Shown piece after piece: positions 1-8,638 of a DNA stretch of 64,000 nt (position 1 is the stretch's first letter; the number at the start of each line of letters is the position of its first letter). The stretch comes from Planctomycetota bacterium. GTDB taxonomy: Bacteria > Planctomycetota > UBA1135 > UBA2386. The notes under the pieces were generated by a model. That model saw only the letters and a program-made list of their open reading frames with translations, did not search any database and was not told the DNA's origin. The stretch is from positions 1-64,000 of the forward strand of contig JANQJF010000083.1 of NCBI GenBank assembly GCA_028281765.1, written 5' to 3'. Position numbers and translations under genes: made by a program.

Positions 1-95
1 CGACACGGCTTGTCAGTGGACAAGTTGAGGAGCAGCAACGCAGCGAGCGGGTCGAATGGCCGGTTACTTATGATGCGGACTTCGGACGCGGGGCA
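1..95. other. Region with no recognised feature
   Basis: Contains no convincing coding frame, RNA or repeat; it presumably holds sequence downstream of the minus-strand gene at 96. Confidence 0.4.
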
Positions 96-1301
96 CTAGC
101 GCAGCGGCGTGGCGTGGCTTCCGATCAGCACCTTCGTGCCGTCCGGCCGTTTCTCCATCTGGCCGACGACGCCGAACACGCGGCCGGTGTGGTATTCGAG
201 CCCACCCTGGATCTCGACTTCGAGGTAATCCGGAGCCTCCCTGTCGACGAGGCTTCGCCAGAGGCTCGAGACGAGCACGAATCGATGCGACGGTCCGGGC
301 GGACCGAGCGACATCGGGATCCCGTGCACGCACATGTCCAGATCGCCGAGGTCGAGCCCCACGGCGTTCGCGTCGTAGATCGACATGATCTGGGCGTTGC
401 CCGCGCCGACGCGGCGGCGACGCGCCATGACGATGTCGGCGTCGAGGTCCACCCACGACTTCAGGGACTTGCGCGCCTCGTCGCGATTCGGCGCCGGTGC
501 GGGCGGCTTCCGTCGCTCGGACCTCGCTCCCGCTCGTAGCTCCTTCACGAGCGACTCCAGGTGCTGTTCGGTCCACTCGGGGCCCCCGCCCTCGATCATC
601 CCGGTGCCGGGAATGCGCGTCATGATCGTCGGCAGCGTGACCGCGACCCCGTCGACGACGATGGCGGTCTGCTTGTTGACGCGCTCCTCGGTCCAGTCGG
701 CGTAGGTATCGTGGAGTTCGGGGCGCACTGCGTACATCACGACCGATCGCCCTGTCGCATCGGACTCCGTGAGTCGAATCGAGTCGGGGTCCAGATCCGA
801 CGTCGCAAAACCCTTCTCGCCAACGCACACCGGCACCAGCTCGACGAGATAATCACTCGCACGCTCCGCCGGCTCGGTCAGGCGCGCTGGATCGAACAGC
901 GGCACGACTACGTTCTTCCCGATCCGAGTCTGGGACCAACTCCAGCCCAGCTTGTCGCCCGGTCGCACGACGTGCGGATACCAGTGCACGGTCGTCGTGT
1001 GCGCGAAGCGCTCGACCCAACGGTTGAACTCGTGAATCCGCCGCGGGTCGGCGAGCACTTCGGCGCGGTGTTCGCCACACTCGAGCCACGCTCGGACACG
1101 TAGTACCTCGCGCGCCATGTCGACGCGCTCACCGCCCACCTCCGAATCGCGGGTCGCGAGCGCGCGCATCTCGAACAGGTCGTGGGCCGGAACCGAAGGC
1201 TCCGACGTCTCGGTCGGGTCCTGCGCCTGAGCGGCGCTCGAAAACGGCGCGCAGACCAGCGCGAGCGCCATGCCATGAATCAGAGGGGTCAGGGGTCTCA
1301 T
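96..1301 (-). CDS. Secreted protein with SecD-head-like domain
   Basis: Begins with a classical signal peptide of about 26 residues (basic start, hydrophobic core, end at AQAQ). Residues about 175-265 resemble the periplasmic P1 head of SecD: a DATGRSVVMYAV strand, then TAIVVDGVAVTLPTIM, then an I-G-x-G-M-I-E-G-G turn followed by a helix ending in LVKELRAG. The 12-helix SecD membrane part is absent, so this is a free-standing secreted protein carrying only that fold. The rest is not recognised. It has its own ATG and is divergent from the next gene. The SecD-head similarity is read by eye from the motif pattern; its function is unknown. Confidence 0.7.
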   Translation of the reverse strand: MRPLTPLIHGMALALVCAPFSSAAQAQDPTETSEPSVPAHDLFEMRALATRDSEVGGERVDMAREVLRVRAWLECGEHRAEVLADPRRIHEFNRWVERFAHTTTVHWYPHVVRPGDKLGWSWSQTRIGKNVVVPLFDPARLTEPAERASDYLVELVPVCVGEKGFATSDLDPDSIRLTESDATGRSVVMYAVRPELHDTYADWTEERVNKQTAIVVDGVAVTLPTIMTRIPGTGMIEGGGPEWTEQHLESLVKELRAGARSERRKPPAPAPNRDEARKSLKSWVDLDADIVMARRRRVGAGNAQIMSIYDANAVGLDLGDLDMCVHGIPMSLGPPGPSHRFVLVSSLWRSLVDREAPDYLEVEIQGGLEYHTGRVFGVVGQMEKRPDGTKVLIGSHATPLR

Positions 1302-1435
1302 GCGGCTTCCATTGTAGAAGTCGAAGTCGGTTGCACACTCGTAGGGCCCGTTGGCAACGAGCTTTTGTCACGGATCCGGACGCCCTTTCGGCCTCGCGAC
1401 GCGGCTCGACCGCGCTGGCCGGGTTAGACTTCGAC

Positions 1436-2458
1436 GTGAGAAGGGGAATCTGCATCGCTGTCGCCGCGTACCTGGCGTTCGGCGCCGCGCCGGCGCGTGC
1501 CCAAACGTATCCGCTCGCTTACCCACAGGCTTCGACGCGAACTTCGCAGGGTCATGTGGCGCCGGTCGGCTACAACGCGAGCCGCGTGTTCGACGAGACG
1601 CGCTTCCAGCAGTTGATTCCTGCTCGCTACCTGCCGAGCACGGGGGCGACGATCCACGGCATCGAGTTCCTCGGCATCGGCCTGACGACGACAGTGAACT
1701 ACGACCTGCTGCGGGTGCGACTTTCTCATGCAAATCTCGTCGCTCTCGACGTGCAGCTGGACGCGAATCTCATCGCCCCGAAGACGACCTTCGATCAAGC
1801 GCCGTCGAAGCTCGAATTGAAGCTCGACGAGTGGTCGCCGCTCACGTTCGAGACCCCGTTCGTCTACGACGGCACGAGCGATCTCGTCATCGAGATCCAG
1901 AAGGCCATCACGCTCGACGCGCGCGTCGCGTTCGAACCGATCGTCGGAACGCGCGTCGCCGGCAACCCGGGGCGCTCGGACCTTCCCACGCCACGGTACG
2001 CAGCTGGACCCCATGGCTCCGGCGCGGCGTTCGCGCCGCGGGGCACGCGAACGATCCCGACGCCGCTGGTGATGCAGCTCGTCGTCTCCGAGCCGTCGCT
2101 GACCGTGCGCAGCGACCGCGGCGGACGCAACGGCAACGCGTTCGCGATCAGCGACTCCCTGAGTTTCGACGTGCACGCGAAAGCGGGCACGTTCTTCGCG
2201 CTCCTGGGTTACGGCGCACTGCTGCCTCCGGTCGCGACGCCACCGATCGACGGGCTGGGCTACGTCCCGCTGATCGGCAACTGGCAGATCGGAAACAACG
2301 TGATCGGCTTCGACGGCGCACCCGCGACGATCTCGCTCGCGATCCCCGATCGAGCCGACCTCGTGGGGTTCCGCCCGGGATTCCAGGCAGTTCTCCTCGA
2401 CCTGACGGCCGGCCAACTCGCGTGGACGAGCGCTGTGGACTTCGTCGTCCAGGACTGA
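1436..2458 (+). CDS. Secreted protein with C-terminal beta module
   Basis: A GTG start at 1436 is chosen because a compact signal peptide follows at once (VRRGICIAVAAYLAFG, cleavage near ARAQ). The frame opens further upstream, but that part is arginine-rich and not signal-like. The middle of the 340-residue protein is beta-rich. The last 120 or so residues match, in spacing of hydrophobic strands, the C-terminal modules of the secreted proteins at 19114 and 24644 (an IP-x turn, then a G-x3-F-Q-A-x-x-x-D strand). No catalytic motif is visible. It is probably a cell-surface or extracellular structural protein. Confidence 0.7.
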   Translation: MRRGICIAVAAYLAFGAAPARAQTYPLAYPQASTRTSQGHVAPVGYNASRVFDETRFQQLIPARYLPSTGATIHGIEFLGIGLTTTVNYDLLRVRLSHANLVALDVQLDANLIAPKTTFDQAPSKLELKLDEWSPLTFETPFVYDGTSDLVIEIQKAITLDARVAFEPIVGTRVAGNPGRSDLPTPRYAAGPHGSGAAFAPRGTRTIPTPLVMQLVVSEPSLTVRSDRGGRNGNAFAISDSLSFDVHAKAGTFFALLGYGALLPPVATPPIDGLGYVPLIGNWQIGNNVIGFDGAPATISLAIPDRADLVGFRPGFQAVLLDLTAGQLAWTSAVDFVVQD

Positions 2459-2477
2459 TCCGTTAGCATCCGCGGTC

Positions 2478-3578
2478 ATGACGACCCGCACTCTGACGAT
2501 CGCCGCGGCAGCGCTGCTCGCCGCGCAATTCGGCACTGCCCAGCGCGAGCGCGCGCCGAAGCACGAGTTCACGATGGAAGTCGAGCACAAGCGACTTCCG
2601 GCGCTCTCCCAGGGACGCGCCGGCACGTGCTGGAGCTTCGCGACGACTTCGTTCCTCGAGTCCGAAGTCGAGCGGATCCACGGCATGCCGATCGACCTCT
2701 CCGAACTGCACACCGTCTACTTCACGTATCTCGAGAAAGCGCGCCGCTACGTGAAGATGCACGGCAAAGCCCAGTTCAGCCAGGGCGGCCTGTCGCACGA
2801 CGTCATCGAGATGGTGTCGCGCTACGGTGTCGTGCGACAGAAGGACTACAGCGGCCTGCCGAACGGCGCGCAGTTCCACGATCACGACCAGCTCGAAAAG
2901 GTGCTCAAGGCCGTCGTCGACGAGGTCAAGGAGAGCCCGCGACTCGACCGTCGCTGGGACGACGCGGTGCAGGGCGTGCTCAGCGCGTACCTCGGCACTC
3001 CGCCGCTGTCGATCGACGTCGACGGCAAGTCGCGCACCCCGATGGAGTACGCCCACGCCGACCTGAAGATCCCGGCGAACGAGTATCGGCAGCTCATGTC
3101 GTACCAGAGCCAGCCGCAGTGGTCGCAGGAGTGCCTCTACGTTCCCGACAACTGGATGACGCACGACGACTACTGGAACGTGCCGCTCGAAGCGCTACTC
3201 GACAACCTCGACCACGCGCTGCACTCCGGCTACACGGCAGCGATCGACATCGACGTCAGCGAACGCGGCACCCGTCGCGGTGACTACGTCTGGACCCTGC
3301 CAAAGGCACAGGAGAAGGACGGCGCGATCACCGACGAAGTCCGTCAAGCGATGTTCGACTCGCGCGAGACGACCGACGATCACCTGATGCACATCGTCGG
3401 TCGCGCGAAGAACCAGGACGGCAAGATCTTCTACCTGACGAAGAACTCGCACGGCAACGGCGGCCCGTACGACGGCCACGTCTACATCTCCCGCAACTAC
3501 ATCGCGGCGAAGATGCTGTCGTTCATGGTCCACAAGGACGCGCTGGTCCGCGAGACGAAGCAGCGCATCGGCGACTGA
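2478..3578 (+). CDS. Secreted papain-fold (C1) cysteine peptidase
   Basis: A papain-like peptidase of 366 residues with a signal peptide (about residues 1-21). The active-site segment is QGRAGTCWSFA, giving oxyanion Gln45 and nucleophile Cys51. The expected His is His305 in DDHLMHIVG and the Asn is Asn323 in KNSHG (papain has KNSWG). The short N-terminus before Cys and the late His/Asn fit the bleomycin-hydrolase/aminopeptidase C (C1B) branch, although those enzymes are normally cytoplasmic and about 450 residues long. It starts 19 nt after the preceding gene and ends flush against the convergent truD. Peptidase activity is likely; the substrate is unknown. Confidence 0.85.
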   Translation: MTTRTLTIAAAALLAAQFGTAQRERAPKHEFTMEVEHKRLPALSQGRAGTCWSFATTSFLESEVERIHGMPIDLSELHTVYFTYLEKARRYVKMHGKAQFSQGGLSHDVIEMVSRYGVVRQKDYSGLPNGAQFHDHDQLEKVLKAVVDEVKESPRLDRRWDDAVQGVLSAYLGTPPLSIDVDGKSRTPMEYAHADLKIPANEYRQLMSYQSQPQWSQECLYVPDNWMTHDDYWNVPLEALLDNLDHALHSGYTAAIDIDVSERGTRRGDYVWTLPKAQEKDGAITDEVRQAMFDSRETTDDHLMHIVGRAKNQDGKIFYLTKNSHGNGGPYDGHVYISRNYIAAKMLSFMVHKDALVRETKQRIGD

Positions 3579-4640
3579 TCACTCGCCGACGTCGCCCGCA
3601 GACTCGATCCACGGCGGCTCGGCGACGAGCTGCCGCAGAACGGTCGTCGCGAACGCCCCGCGGTCCAGTTCGAACTCGATCCGAACGCCCGCGTCGATCT
3701 CGGTCACGCGCGGCTCGCGGAGACGCGTTCGCAGCGGACGTCGCTCGCCCGGATTGGTCGAATACTTCCCGAACCAATCCGGGTCGATCTCGAGTTCGCG
3801 GAGCACGGCCGCTTCGAGTTCGCCCTGCGCGCCAGCGGCCGCGAGGCACTTCGGACCCGGCAGCGGCCCGCTCGGCGAGAGCTCGAACCGCTGGCAGCGC
3901 ACCTGCTCCGTGCGCGCATCGGTCACGAGGAACGACGCGCCGTTGTGATGCAGCCACGCGACGTCACCGTCCTCGAGGCGATCGACCGACTCACGACGCG
4001 CCGCGAGCACACGATTGAAGACCTCACTCTGCACGGACGACAGCAGCAATCGCAGGAGCGGCTTCCGCACGCGACGCGCCGCGCGGCGCGGATTGCCCTT
4101 CAGCAGTCGCAGCCCTTTGTCGAGATTCCGTCCGCCCGAACCGAATCGCTGCGCGCCGAAGTAGTTCGGCACACCGACACGTTCGAGGTCACCCAGGTTC
4201 TGACGCACGTCTTCGACGCACCCCGCGGCACACGGCAACTCGATGCGGAAGCGGTTGCCGCGCAGATGACCGGTCTTGAGCTTGTTATCGTGGCGCGAGA
4301 TCGACAGCACATCGAACCCCTCGATCTCGATGTCGCGAAGTCGATCCGGGTCCTCGAGCCCTTGGAACGAGAGCCACTGCCGCGTCGTCGCGTGTCGATC
4401 CTTGAGTCCGGCGTAGCCGATGTCCCGTGGCGAGCAGCCGAGCGCGGACGCGAGTCGATCGACGAGATACATCGTCGAGAGACCGCGCTTTTGGACCCAT
4501 GCGAAGACGTGTTCACCGTCGCCGCTGGGGGCGTAGGCCGGGACTTCTTCGACGGCGAAGTTCTCGACGCCGAGTTCGAAGCCACCAGGCAGTCGTCGGG
4601 CCGGGCAGTCCCGCGGCGGCGGGCAGAACGGCTCGCGCAC
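3579..4640 (-). CDS. truD: tRNA pseudouridine synthase TruD
   Basis: TruD makes pseudouridine 13 in tRNA. The family signature GYAGLKDRHATTRQ is intact with the catalytic Asp at residue 81, almost exactly its position in the E. coli enzyme. The NYFGAQRFG motif that follows is also present. The start is a GTG at 4640 preceded by GAGGAG at 7-nt spacing; the frame remains open upstream into accD, but that stretch shows no TruD similarity. Length 353 residues is normal. It is the last gene of the gap-pgk-rpe-accD-truD run, beginning 17 nt after the accD stop, and it abuts the convergent C1 peptidase stop with no spacer. Confidence 0.93.
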   Translation of the reverse strand: MREPFCPPPRDCPARRLPGGFELGVENFAVEEVPAYAPSGDGEHVFAWVQKRGLSTMYLVDRLASALGCSPRDIGYAGLKDRHATTRQWLSFQGLEDPDRLRDIEIEGFDVLSISRHDNKLKTGHLRGNRFRIELPCAAGCVEDVRQNLGDLERVGVPNYFGAQRFGSGGRNLDKGLRLLKGNPRRAARRVRKPLLRLLLSSVQSEVFNRVLAARRESVDRLEDGDVAWLHHNGASFLVTDARTEQVRCQRFELSPSGPLPGPKCLAAAGAQGELEAAVLRELEIDPDWFGKYSTNPGERRPLRTRLREPRVTEIDAGVRIEFELDRGAFATTVLRQLVAEPPWIESAGDVGE

Positions 4641-4657
4641 GCCGCAGCTCCTCGCAA

Positions 4658-5608
4658 CTACTTGTCGCGCTTGCTGCGCGACTTGCGGGACTTCCGCGGC
4701 TTCGCCTTCTCCGCCGGCTCGGCGACGGCGGCGACCTCTTCGGTCGACTCGGCTGGCGGCCACGCGCCCTGGAAGGCTTCGATCGGGTCCTTGCCGGTCG
4801 CGTAGGCGATCAGGCGCGCGAGCTCGTCGCGCATCTTGTCCCGCGGCACGATCCGATCGATCTGTCCACGGTCGAGCAGGAACTCCGAACGCTGGAAGCC
4901 TTCGGGCAACTCCTTCTTGATCGTCGTCGCGATGACGCGCGGGCCGGCGAATCCGATCAGGGCACCGGGCTCCGCGATCAGGACGTCGCACACGGAAGCA
5001 AAGCTCGCCGTGACACCGCCCGTCGTCGGGTGCGTCATGACCGAGATCGAGAGCAGCCCAGCCTCGTCGAGTCGCTTGAGCGCGCCACACGTCTTGGCCA
5101 TCTGCATCAGCGAGATCGCGCCTTCGTGCATCCGCGCACCGCCGCTGCAGCTGAAGATGATCAGCGGGTGACGCAGCTCGAGGGCCTTCTCGACCGCGAG
5201 ACTGATCTTCTCGCCGACGACCATGCCCATCGACCCGCCGAGGAACTGGAAGTTCATCACGGCGACGACGACCGGGTTCCCCTTGATCGTCGCGGTGCCG
5301 GTGATGATCGCGTCCTTCTCCCCGGTCTTCTTCCGGGTCGCCGACAGCTTGTCCTTGTAGGGCATGCGGTCGTGGAACTTCAGTCGGTCCACGGCCGCGA
5401 GGCTCTTGTGGAGTTCTTCGAAGGAGTCCGGGTCGACCGTCAGGGCGACGCGATCACGCCCGGGCAGCGTGAAGTGGTGGCCACACTCGCCACACACCCG
5501 ATGCTTTGCTTCGAACTCTTTTCGAAACAACATCTGCCCGCAGCTCTCGCATCGAATCCAGAGCCCCCCGGGCATGTCCTTCTTGCGCGTGAAACGTGTC
5601 CAGGCCAT
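4658..5608 (-). CDS. accD: Acetyl-CoA carboxylase carboxyltransferase subunit beta
   Basis: Beta half of the carboxyltransferase that transfers CO2 from biotin to acetyl-CoA in the first committed step of fatty-acid synthesis. The N-terminal zinc ribbon is complete (Cys20, Cys23, Cys39, Cys42). The crotonase-like core follows, with SCSGGARMHEG and the TTGGVTASFA oxyanion segments. The last 35 or so residues form a low-complexity Ala/Glu then Lys/Arg/Ser tail not needed in other AccD proteins. accA and the biotin subunits are not in the window. It lies about 60 nt downstream of rpe on the same strand. Confidence 0.96.
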   Translation of the reverse strand: MAWTRFTRKKDMPGGLWIRCESCGQMLFRKEFEAKHRVCGECGHHFTLPGRDRVALTVDPDSFEELHKSLAAVDRLKFHDRMPYKDKLSATRKKTGEKDAIITGTATIKGNPVVVAVMNFQFLGGSMGMVVGEKISLAVEKALELRHPLIIFSCSGGARMHEGAISLMQMAKTCGALKRLDEAGLLSISVMTHPTTGGVTASFASVCDVLIAEPGALIGFAGPRVIATTIKKELPEGFQRSEFLLDRGQIDRIVPRDKMRDELARLIAYATGKDPIEAFQGAWPPAESTEEVAAVAEPAEKAKPRKSRKSRSKRDK

Positions 5609-5668
5609 GCGGAAGTCCGCCTGTCAGAAGTGGCGTGATCGGCAGAGGATAGCGCCAAGTGGCGCGAA

Positions 5669-6340
5669 TCAAGCGCGGGCGCTGGCTTTTTCTGCGCTGT
5701 CCCGCAATTGCGCGATGCGCTCCCGGATGTCGGGAGCACCGAAAACCGCGGTTCCGGCCACGAACGTGTCGCATCCGGCTTCCGCGCACTGCTCGATCGT
5801 TTCCGGCCCGATCCCGCCGTCCATCTCGATCCGCTTCGTGAATCCATGCGTCGTGCGTAGGGCACGGACGCCGTCGAGCACTTCCGCGATGAACTTCTGT
5901 CCGCCGAACCCGGGGAAGACGCTCATCACGAGCACCATGTCGAGGTCGTCGAGGTACGGAGCCAGCCGCGCGACATCGGCGTCCGGATTCAGCGCCATCC
6001 CGGGCTGCGCTCCACGCTTGCGGATGTCGCCGATGAGGCCGGCCGCGTCGCCCTTCTCCGCAACCTCGAGGTGGAACGTGATCACGTCCCCACCCGCGTC
6101 GACGAACTCGGGTGCGTATTTCCACGGGTCCTCGATCATGAGGTGCACGTCGAGCGGGATACTCGCCACCGCCTTGATCTTCTCGACGACGGGCGGCCCG
6201 ATCGTGATGTTCGGCACGAAGTGCCCATCCATCACGTCGACGTGCAACCAGTCGGCGCCGCCGTCCTCGGCCCGCTTGATCTCATCCGCGAGCCGCGCGA
6301 AGTCCGAGGCGAGCAACGAGGGCGCAATGATGACTGACAC
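5669..6340 (-). CDS. rpe: Ribulose-phosphate 3-epimerase
   Basis: TIM-barrel epimerase of the pentose phosphate pathway (ribulose-5-P to xylulose-5-P), 223 residues. Signatures visible: IIAPSLLASDF, the metal-binding HVDVMDGHFVPN, HLMIEDP, the MSVFPGFGGQKF phosphate loop and EMDGGIG. The start is placed at the GTG at 6340, because GGAGA lies 5 nt upstream and the family begins right there. The upstream leader contains one end of the transposase element (6359-6388), so translation of rpe begins 18 nt beyond a palindrome. It was probably co-transcribed with pgk before the insertion. Confidence 0.95.
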   Translation of the reverse strand: MSVIIAPSLLASDFARLADEIKRAEDGGADWLHVDVMDGHFVPNITIGPPVVEKIKAVASIPLDVHLMIEDPWKYAPEFVDAGGDVITFHLEVAEKGDAAGLIGDIRKRGAQPGMALNPDADVARLAPYLDDLDMVLVMSVFPGFGGQKFIAEVLDGVRALRTTHGFTKRIEMDGGIGPETIEQCAEAGCDTFVAGTAVFGAPDIRERIAQLRDSAEKASARA

Positions 6341-6358
6341 AATTGTCTCCGTGCAAAA

Positions 6359-6388
6359 CGCGACACTGACTGTTACGGAACCGTAACA
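6359..6388 (+). repeat. Left 30-bp inverted repeat of the RAYT element
   Basis: Reads CGCGACACTGACTGTTACG followed by GAA and CCGTAACA. It matches the opposite-strand sequence at 7428-7457 at 26 of 30 positions; the first 19 bases are identical. The inner part (6371-6388) is itself a perfect palindrome, an 8-bp stem around AA. The stop codon of the transposase (6373-6375) sits inside it. It is REP/BIME-like in form. Confidence 0.85.
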
Positions 6389-7389
6389 CATCCCCCCACC
6401 AGCGCGCGAAGCCCGCGCTGCAAGATCCCGGCGACGAGCTCGCCATACCGCGCGTTCGACAACAACAGAGTCCGATGCCGATCCAACAGGCGCCGCACCC
6501 GCTTGTCCGGCACGTCGAGACGCAGCGCGATCTCCCTGAACGCCAACCCACACGCCCCTCGCAACAGCCCCGCCTTCATGACGAGCCATGCCGAGATCTC
6601 GTGCCGTCCCCGCGCCACGTTCCAGGTCTCGCAGTCTGCCTCCACGTCGACCGCCCGCATCGCGTAGTCCGGTGACATGAAGACGCGAGGCTCGGCGACG
6701 CCGTCTGCGTTTCGAAGCGCCTCGATCATCCACGTCCGCAACCCGCCGAGCCCGTCGTGCGCGAGCGCCTCGATCGAGGCGCCGGGACCGGGACCGTGTT
6801 CAAGCCGTCGCTCGACTACCCACAGCGCGTTCTCGTCGAGCGCGCGCGTGACATATGCGGAGTACAGCGAAGGTCGGAACCGCGTCACTCCGCTGAGAAG
6901 GCAGGCTTCGTCCTCGAGTGCCTGCCGCGACAGCCAGGGAGGCCCCTTCGGCACCGAATAGCACCGCGCACTCCCGAACGGATAGTCCGCGGCGTTCTGC
7001 ACGAGGCCCGCGCGCACCGGATTCAAGTCGATGTAGCGCGCGACGACGAGGCGATCGATGTCATCCGTGATGCGGCGCGACCAGAAGCGCCGGCTGACGA
7101 GGGGGCCGTCGCGATCTCGCCGGCGATTGAAGCGCCGGGCGTACACCGACAGCATCCACTGCATCGCCTCGCTGAGTTCGCCATCGACGCTGCGAACGAG
7201 CAGGTGCACATGGTTCGCCATGAGGCAGAACGCGAGTACTTCGATGCGGCCGTGCCGCACGTTCTTGGCGAGCAACGACTGGAAGAAGCGCATCTCCCGC
7301 CGGGTGTCGGCGATGGTTCGACGCGCGACACCGCGGGTGCCGACGTGATGCAGGGCGCCGGGGACATCTTCTCGGGGACGGATTGGCAT
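6373..7389 (-). CDS. REP-associated tyrosine transposase (RAYT, Y1/HUH)
   Basis: A single-strand DNA transposase of the IS200/IS605-related RAYT family, 338 residues. The HUH metal site is MANHVHLLVR (two His separated by Val), and the candidate nucleophile is Tyr in SVYARRFNRR. The segment YIDLNPVRAGLV is typical of the family. The C-terminal 100 residues hold a helix-turn-helix-like segment (FREIALRLDVPDKRVRRLL), as in RAYTs with a DnaA-like tail. The ATG is at 7389. The last residues (TVP) and the TAA stop are encoded by the left inverted repeat. No frameshift or missing key residue is seen, so it looks intact. Confidence 0.9.
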   Translation of the reverse strand: MPIRPREDVPGALHHVGTRGVARRTIADTRREMRFFQSLLAKNVRHGRIEVLAFCLMANHVHLLVRSVDGELSEAMQWMLSVYARRFNRRRDRDGPLVSRRFWSRRITDDIDRLVVARYIDLNPVRAGLVQNAADYPFGSARCYSVPKGPPWLSRQALEDEACLLSGVTRFRPSLYSAYVTRALDENALWVVERRLEHGPGPGASIEALAHDGLGGLRTWMIEALRNADGVAEPRVFMSPDYAMRAVDVEADCETWNVARGRHEISAWLVMKAGLLRGACGLAFREIALRLDVPDKRVRRLLDRHRTLLLSNARYGELVAGILQRGLRALVGGCVTVP

Positions 7390-7427
7390 GCGCCCGCTTG
7401 CATCGGAAGCCGGGCCGCTGTCCCAGG

Positions 7428-7457
7428 CGTTACGGAATCGTAACAGTCAGTGTCGCG
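7428..7457 (-). repeat. Right 30-bp inverted repeat of the RAYT element
   Basis: Inverted copy of the repeat at 6359-6388; on the minus strand it reads CGCGACACTGACTGTTACG, ATT, then CCGTAACG. The stem GTTACG/CGTAAC is kept. It lies two bases past the pgk stop codon, so in the transcript it could also act as a hairpin after pgk. Confidence 0.85.
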
Positions 7458-7459
7458 TC

Positions 7460-8635
7460 TTAATCAGAGACAGCTGCGACACCCGGTAACGTCTTGCCTT
7501 CGAGAAGTTCGAGGGACGCGCCGCCGCCGGTCGAGACGTGGCTGCACTGGTCGGCCACGCCGAGGAGTTCCACCGCCGCGACCGAGTCGCCGCCGCCGAC
7601 AACCGAGAACGCGTCGGCGCTCGCGACGGCATTCGCGACCGCCTCCGTGCCCTTGCGGTAGTCGGGGTTCTCGAACACGCCCATCGGGCCGTTCCAAACG
7701 ATGGTCTTCGCCGCGCGGATCGCGGCGACGTAGCGCTCGACCGTGGCCGGGCCGATGTCGAGGCCCATGCGGCCGTCGGGGACTTCCGGGCCGCACGGTG
7801 CTTCCGGCGCACCGCCGAACTCGGTCGCGCAGACGTGGTCGGTCGGCAGGAGTAGGTCGACGCCGCGCTCGGCTGCGCGGGCGCGCACGCTCCGCGCCTC
7901 GTCGAACAGCTCCGGCTCGGTCAGCGAGTTGCCGGTCGCGAGGCCGTCGGCGGCGAGGAACGTGTAGGCCATCGCGCCGCCGATGACGAGCGCGTCGACC
8001 TTGTCGAGCATGTTGCGGATCACGGGCAGCTTGTCGCTGACCTTGGCGCCACCGAGGATCGCGACGAACGGGCGCGCGGGGTCCTCGAGAACGCGCGAGA
8101 ACGCGTCGAGCTCTCGGGCGAGCAGCATCCCGGCTGCGCTCGGCAGGGCCGCCGCGACTCCGGCCACGCTCGCGTGCGCGCGGTGCGCGGTGCCGAACGC
8201 ATCGCTGACGAAGCAGTCACCGAGCTTGGCGAGCTGCGCGGTGAATTCGGGGTCGCCCTTCGTCTCGCCGCCGTGAAAACGCAGGTTCTCGAGCAGAAGA
8301 CACGCGCCGGCCGGAAGCTCCCGCGTCGCGTTTTCGACGTCCGGGCCGATGCAGTCCGACGCCGTGCGCACTTCGCCGCCCAGCAGTTCTGCCAGCTTCG
8401 CGGCGACGGGCGCCATGCGCATCGACTCGACGACCGCGCCCTTGGGTCGCCCGAGGTGCGACATCAGGATCGGACGGCCGCCGGCCTCGAGGATCGCTCG
8501 GATCGTCGGAATCGCGTTGCGAATCCGCGCGTCACTCGTGACGCGCAGTTCGTCGTCGAGTGGAACGTTGAAGTCGACGCGCACGAGCACGCGCTTGCCC
8601 GCGAGGTCGAGATCTGCGAGTTGCCGGACGCCCAT
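7460..8635 (-). CDS. pgk: Phosphoglycerate kinase
   Basis: Glycolytic/gluconeogenic kinase (1,3-bisphosphoglycerate plus ADP to 3-phosphoglycerate plus ATP), 391 residues, full length. The N-terminal substrate-binding segment VRVDFNVPLDD, MSHLGRPKG, LLENLRFHGGE, and the C-terminal nucleotide region with GGGDSVAAVE and STGGGASLE are all present. The ATG at 8635 is three bases after the gap stop, so gap and pgk are almost certainly one transcript. The RAYT element begins immediately after the stop. Confidence 0.97.
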   Translation of the reverse strand: MGVRQLADLDLAGKRVLVRVDFNVPLDDELRVTSDARIRNAIPTIRAILEAGGRPILMSHLGRPKGAVVESMRMAPVAAKLAELLGGEVRTASDCIGPDVENATRELPAGACLLLENLRFHGGETKGDPEFTAQLAKLGDCFVSDAFGTAHRAHASVAGVAAALPSAAGMLLARELDAFSRVLEDPARPFVAILGGAKVSDKLPVIRNMLDKVDALVIGGAMAYTFLAADGLATGNSLTEPELFDEARSVRARAAERGVDLLLPTDHVCATEFGGAPEAPCGPEVPDGRMGLDIGPATVERYVAAIRAAKTIVWNGPMGVFENPDYRKGTEAVANAVASADAFSVVGGGDSVAAVELLGVADQCSHVSTGGGASLELLEGKTLPGVAAVSD

Positions 8636-8638
8636 GGC

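Larger units (their letters stand above)
6359..7457 (-). mobile_element. REPtron-like element (RAYT plus flanking palindromic IRs)
   Basis: A 1.1-kb unit made of a Y1/HUH transposase gene bounded by two inverted 30-bp copies of a palindrome-containing repeat. It sits between pgk (stop two bases outside the right end) and rpe (start 18 nt outside the left end), all on the minus strand. No target duplication was recognised, which is expected for HUH enzymes. Boundaries are inferred from the repeat ends. Confidence 0.8.

Noticed and set aside
1..95. tRNA-like GGGTCGAATGG at the window start
   Set aside because: No cloverleaf can be formed around it.
6373..7389. Classical IS200/IS605 insertion sequence
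   Set aside because: The longer protein, the HTH tail and the REP-like palindromic inverted ends point to the RAYT branch instead; no tnpB or typical subterminal hairpins.
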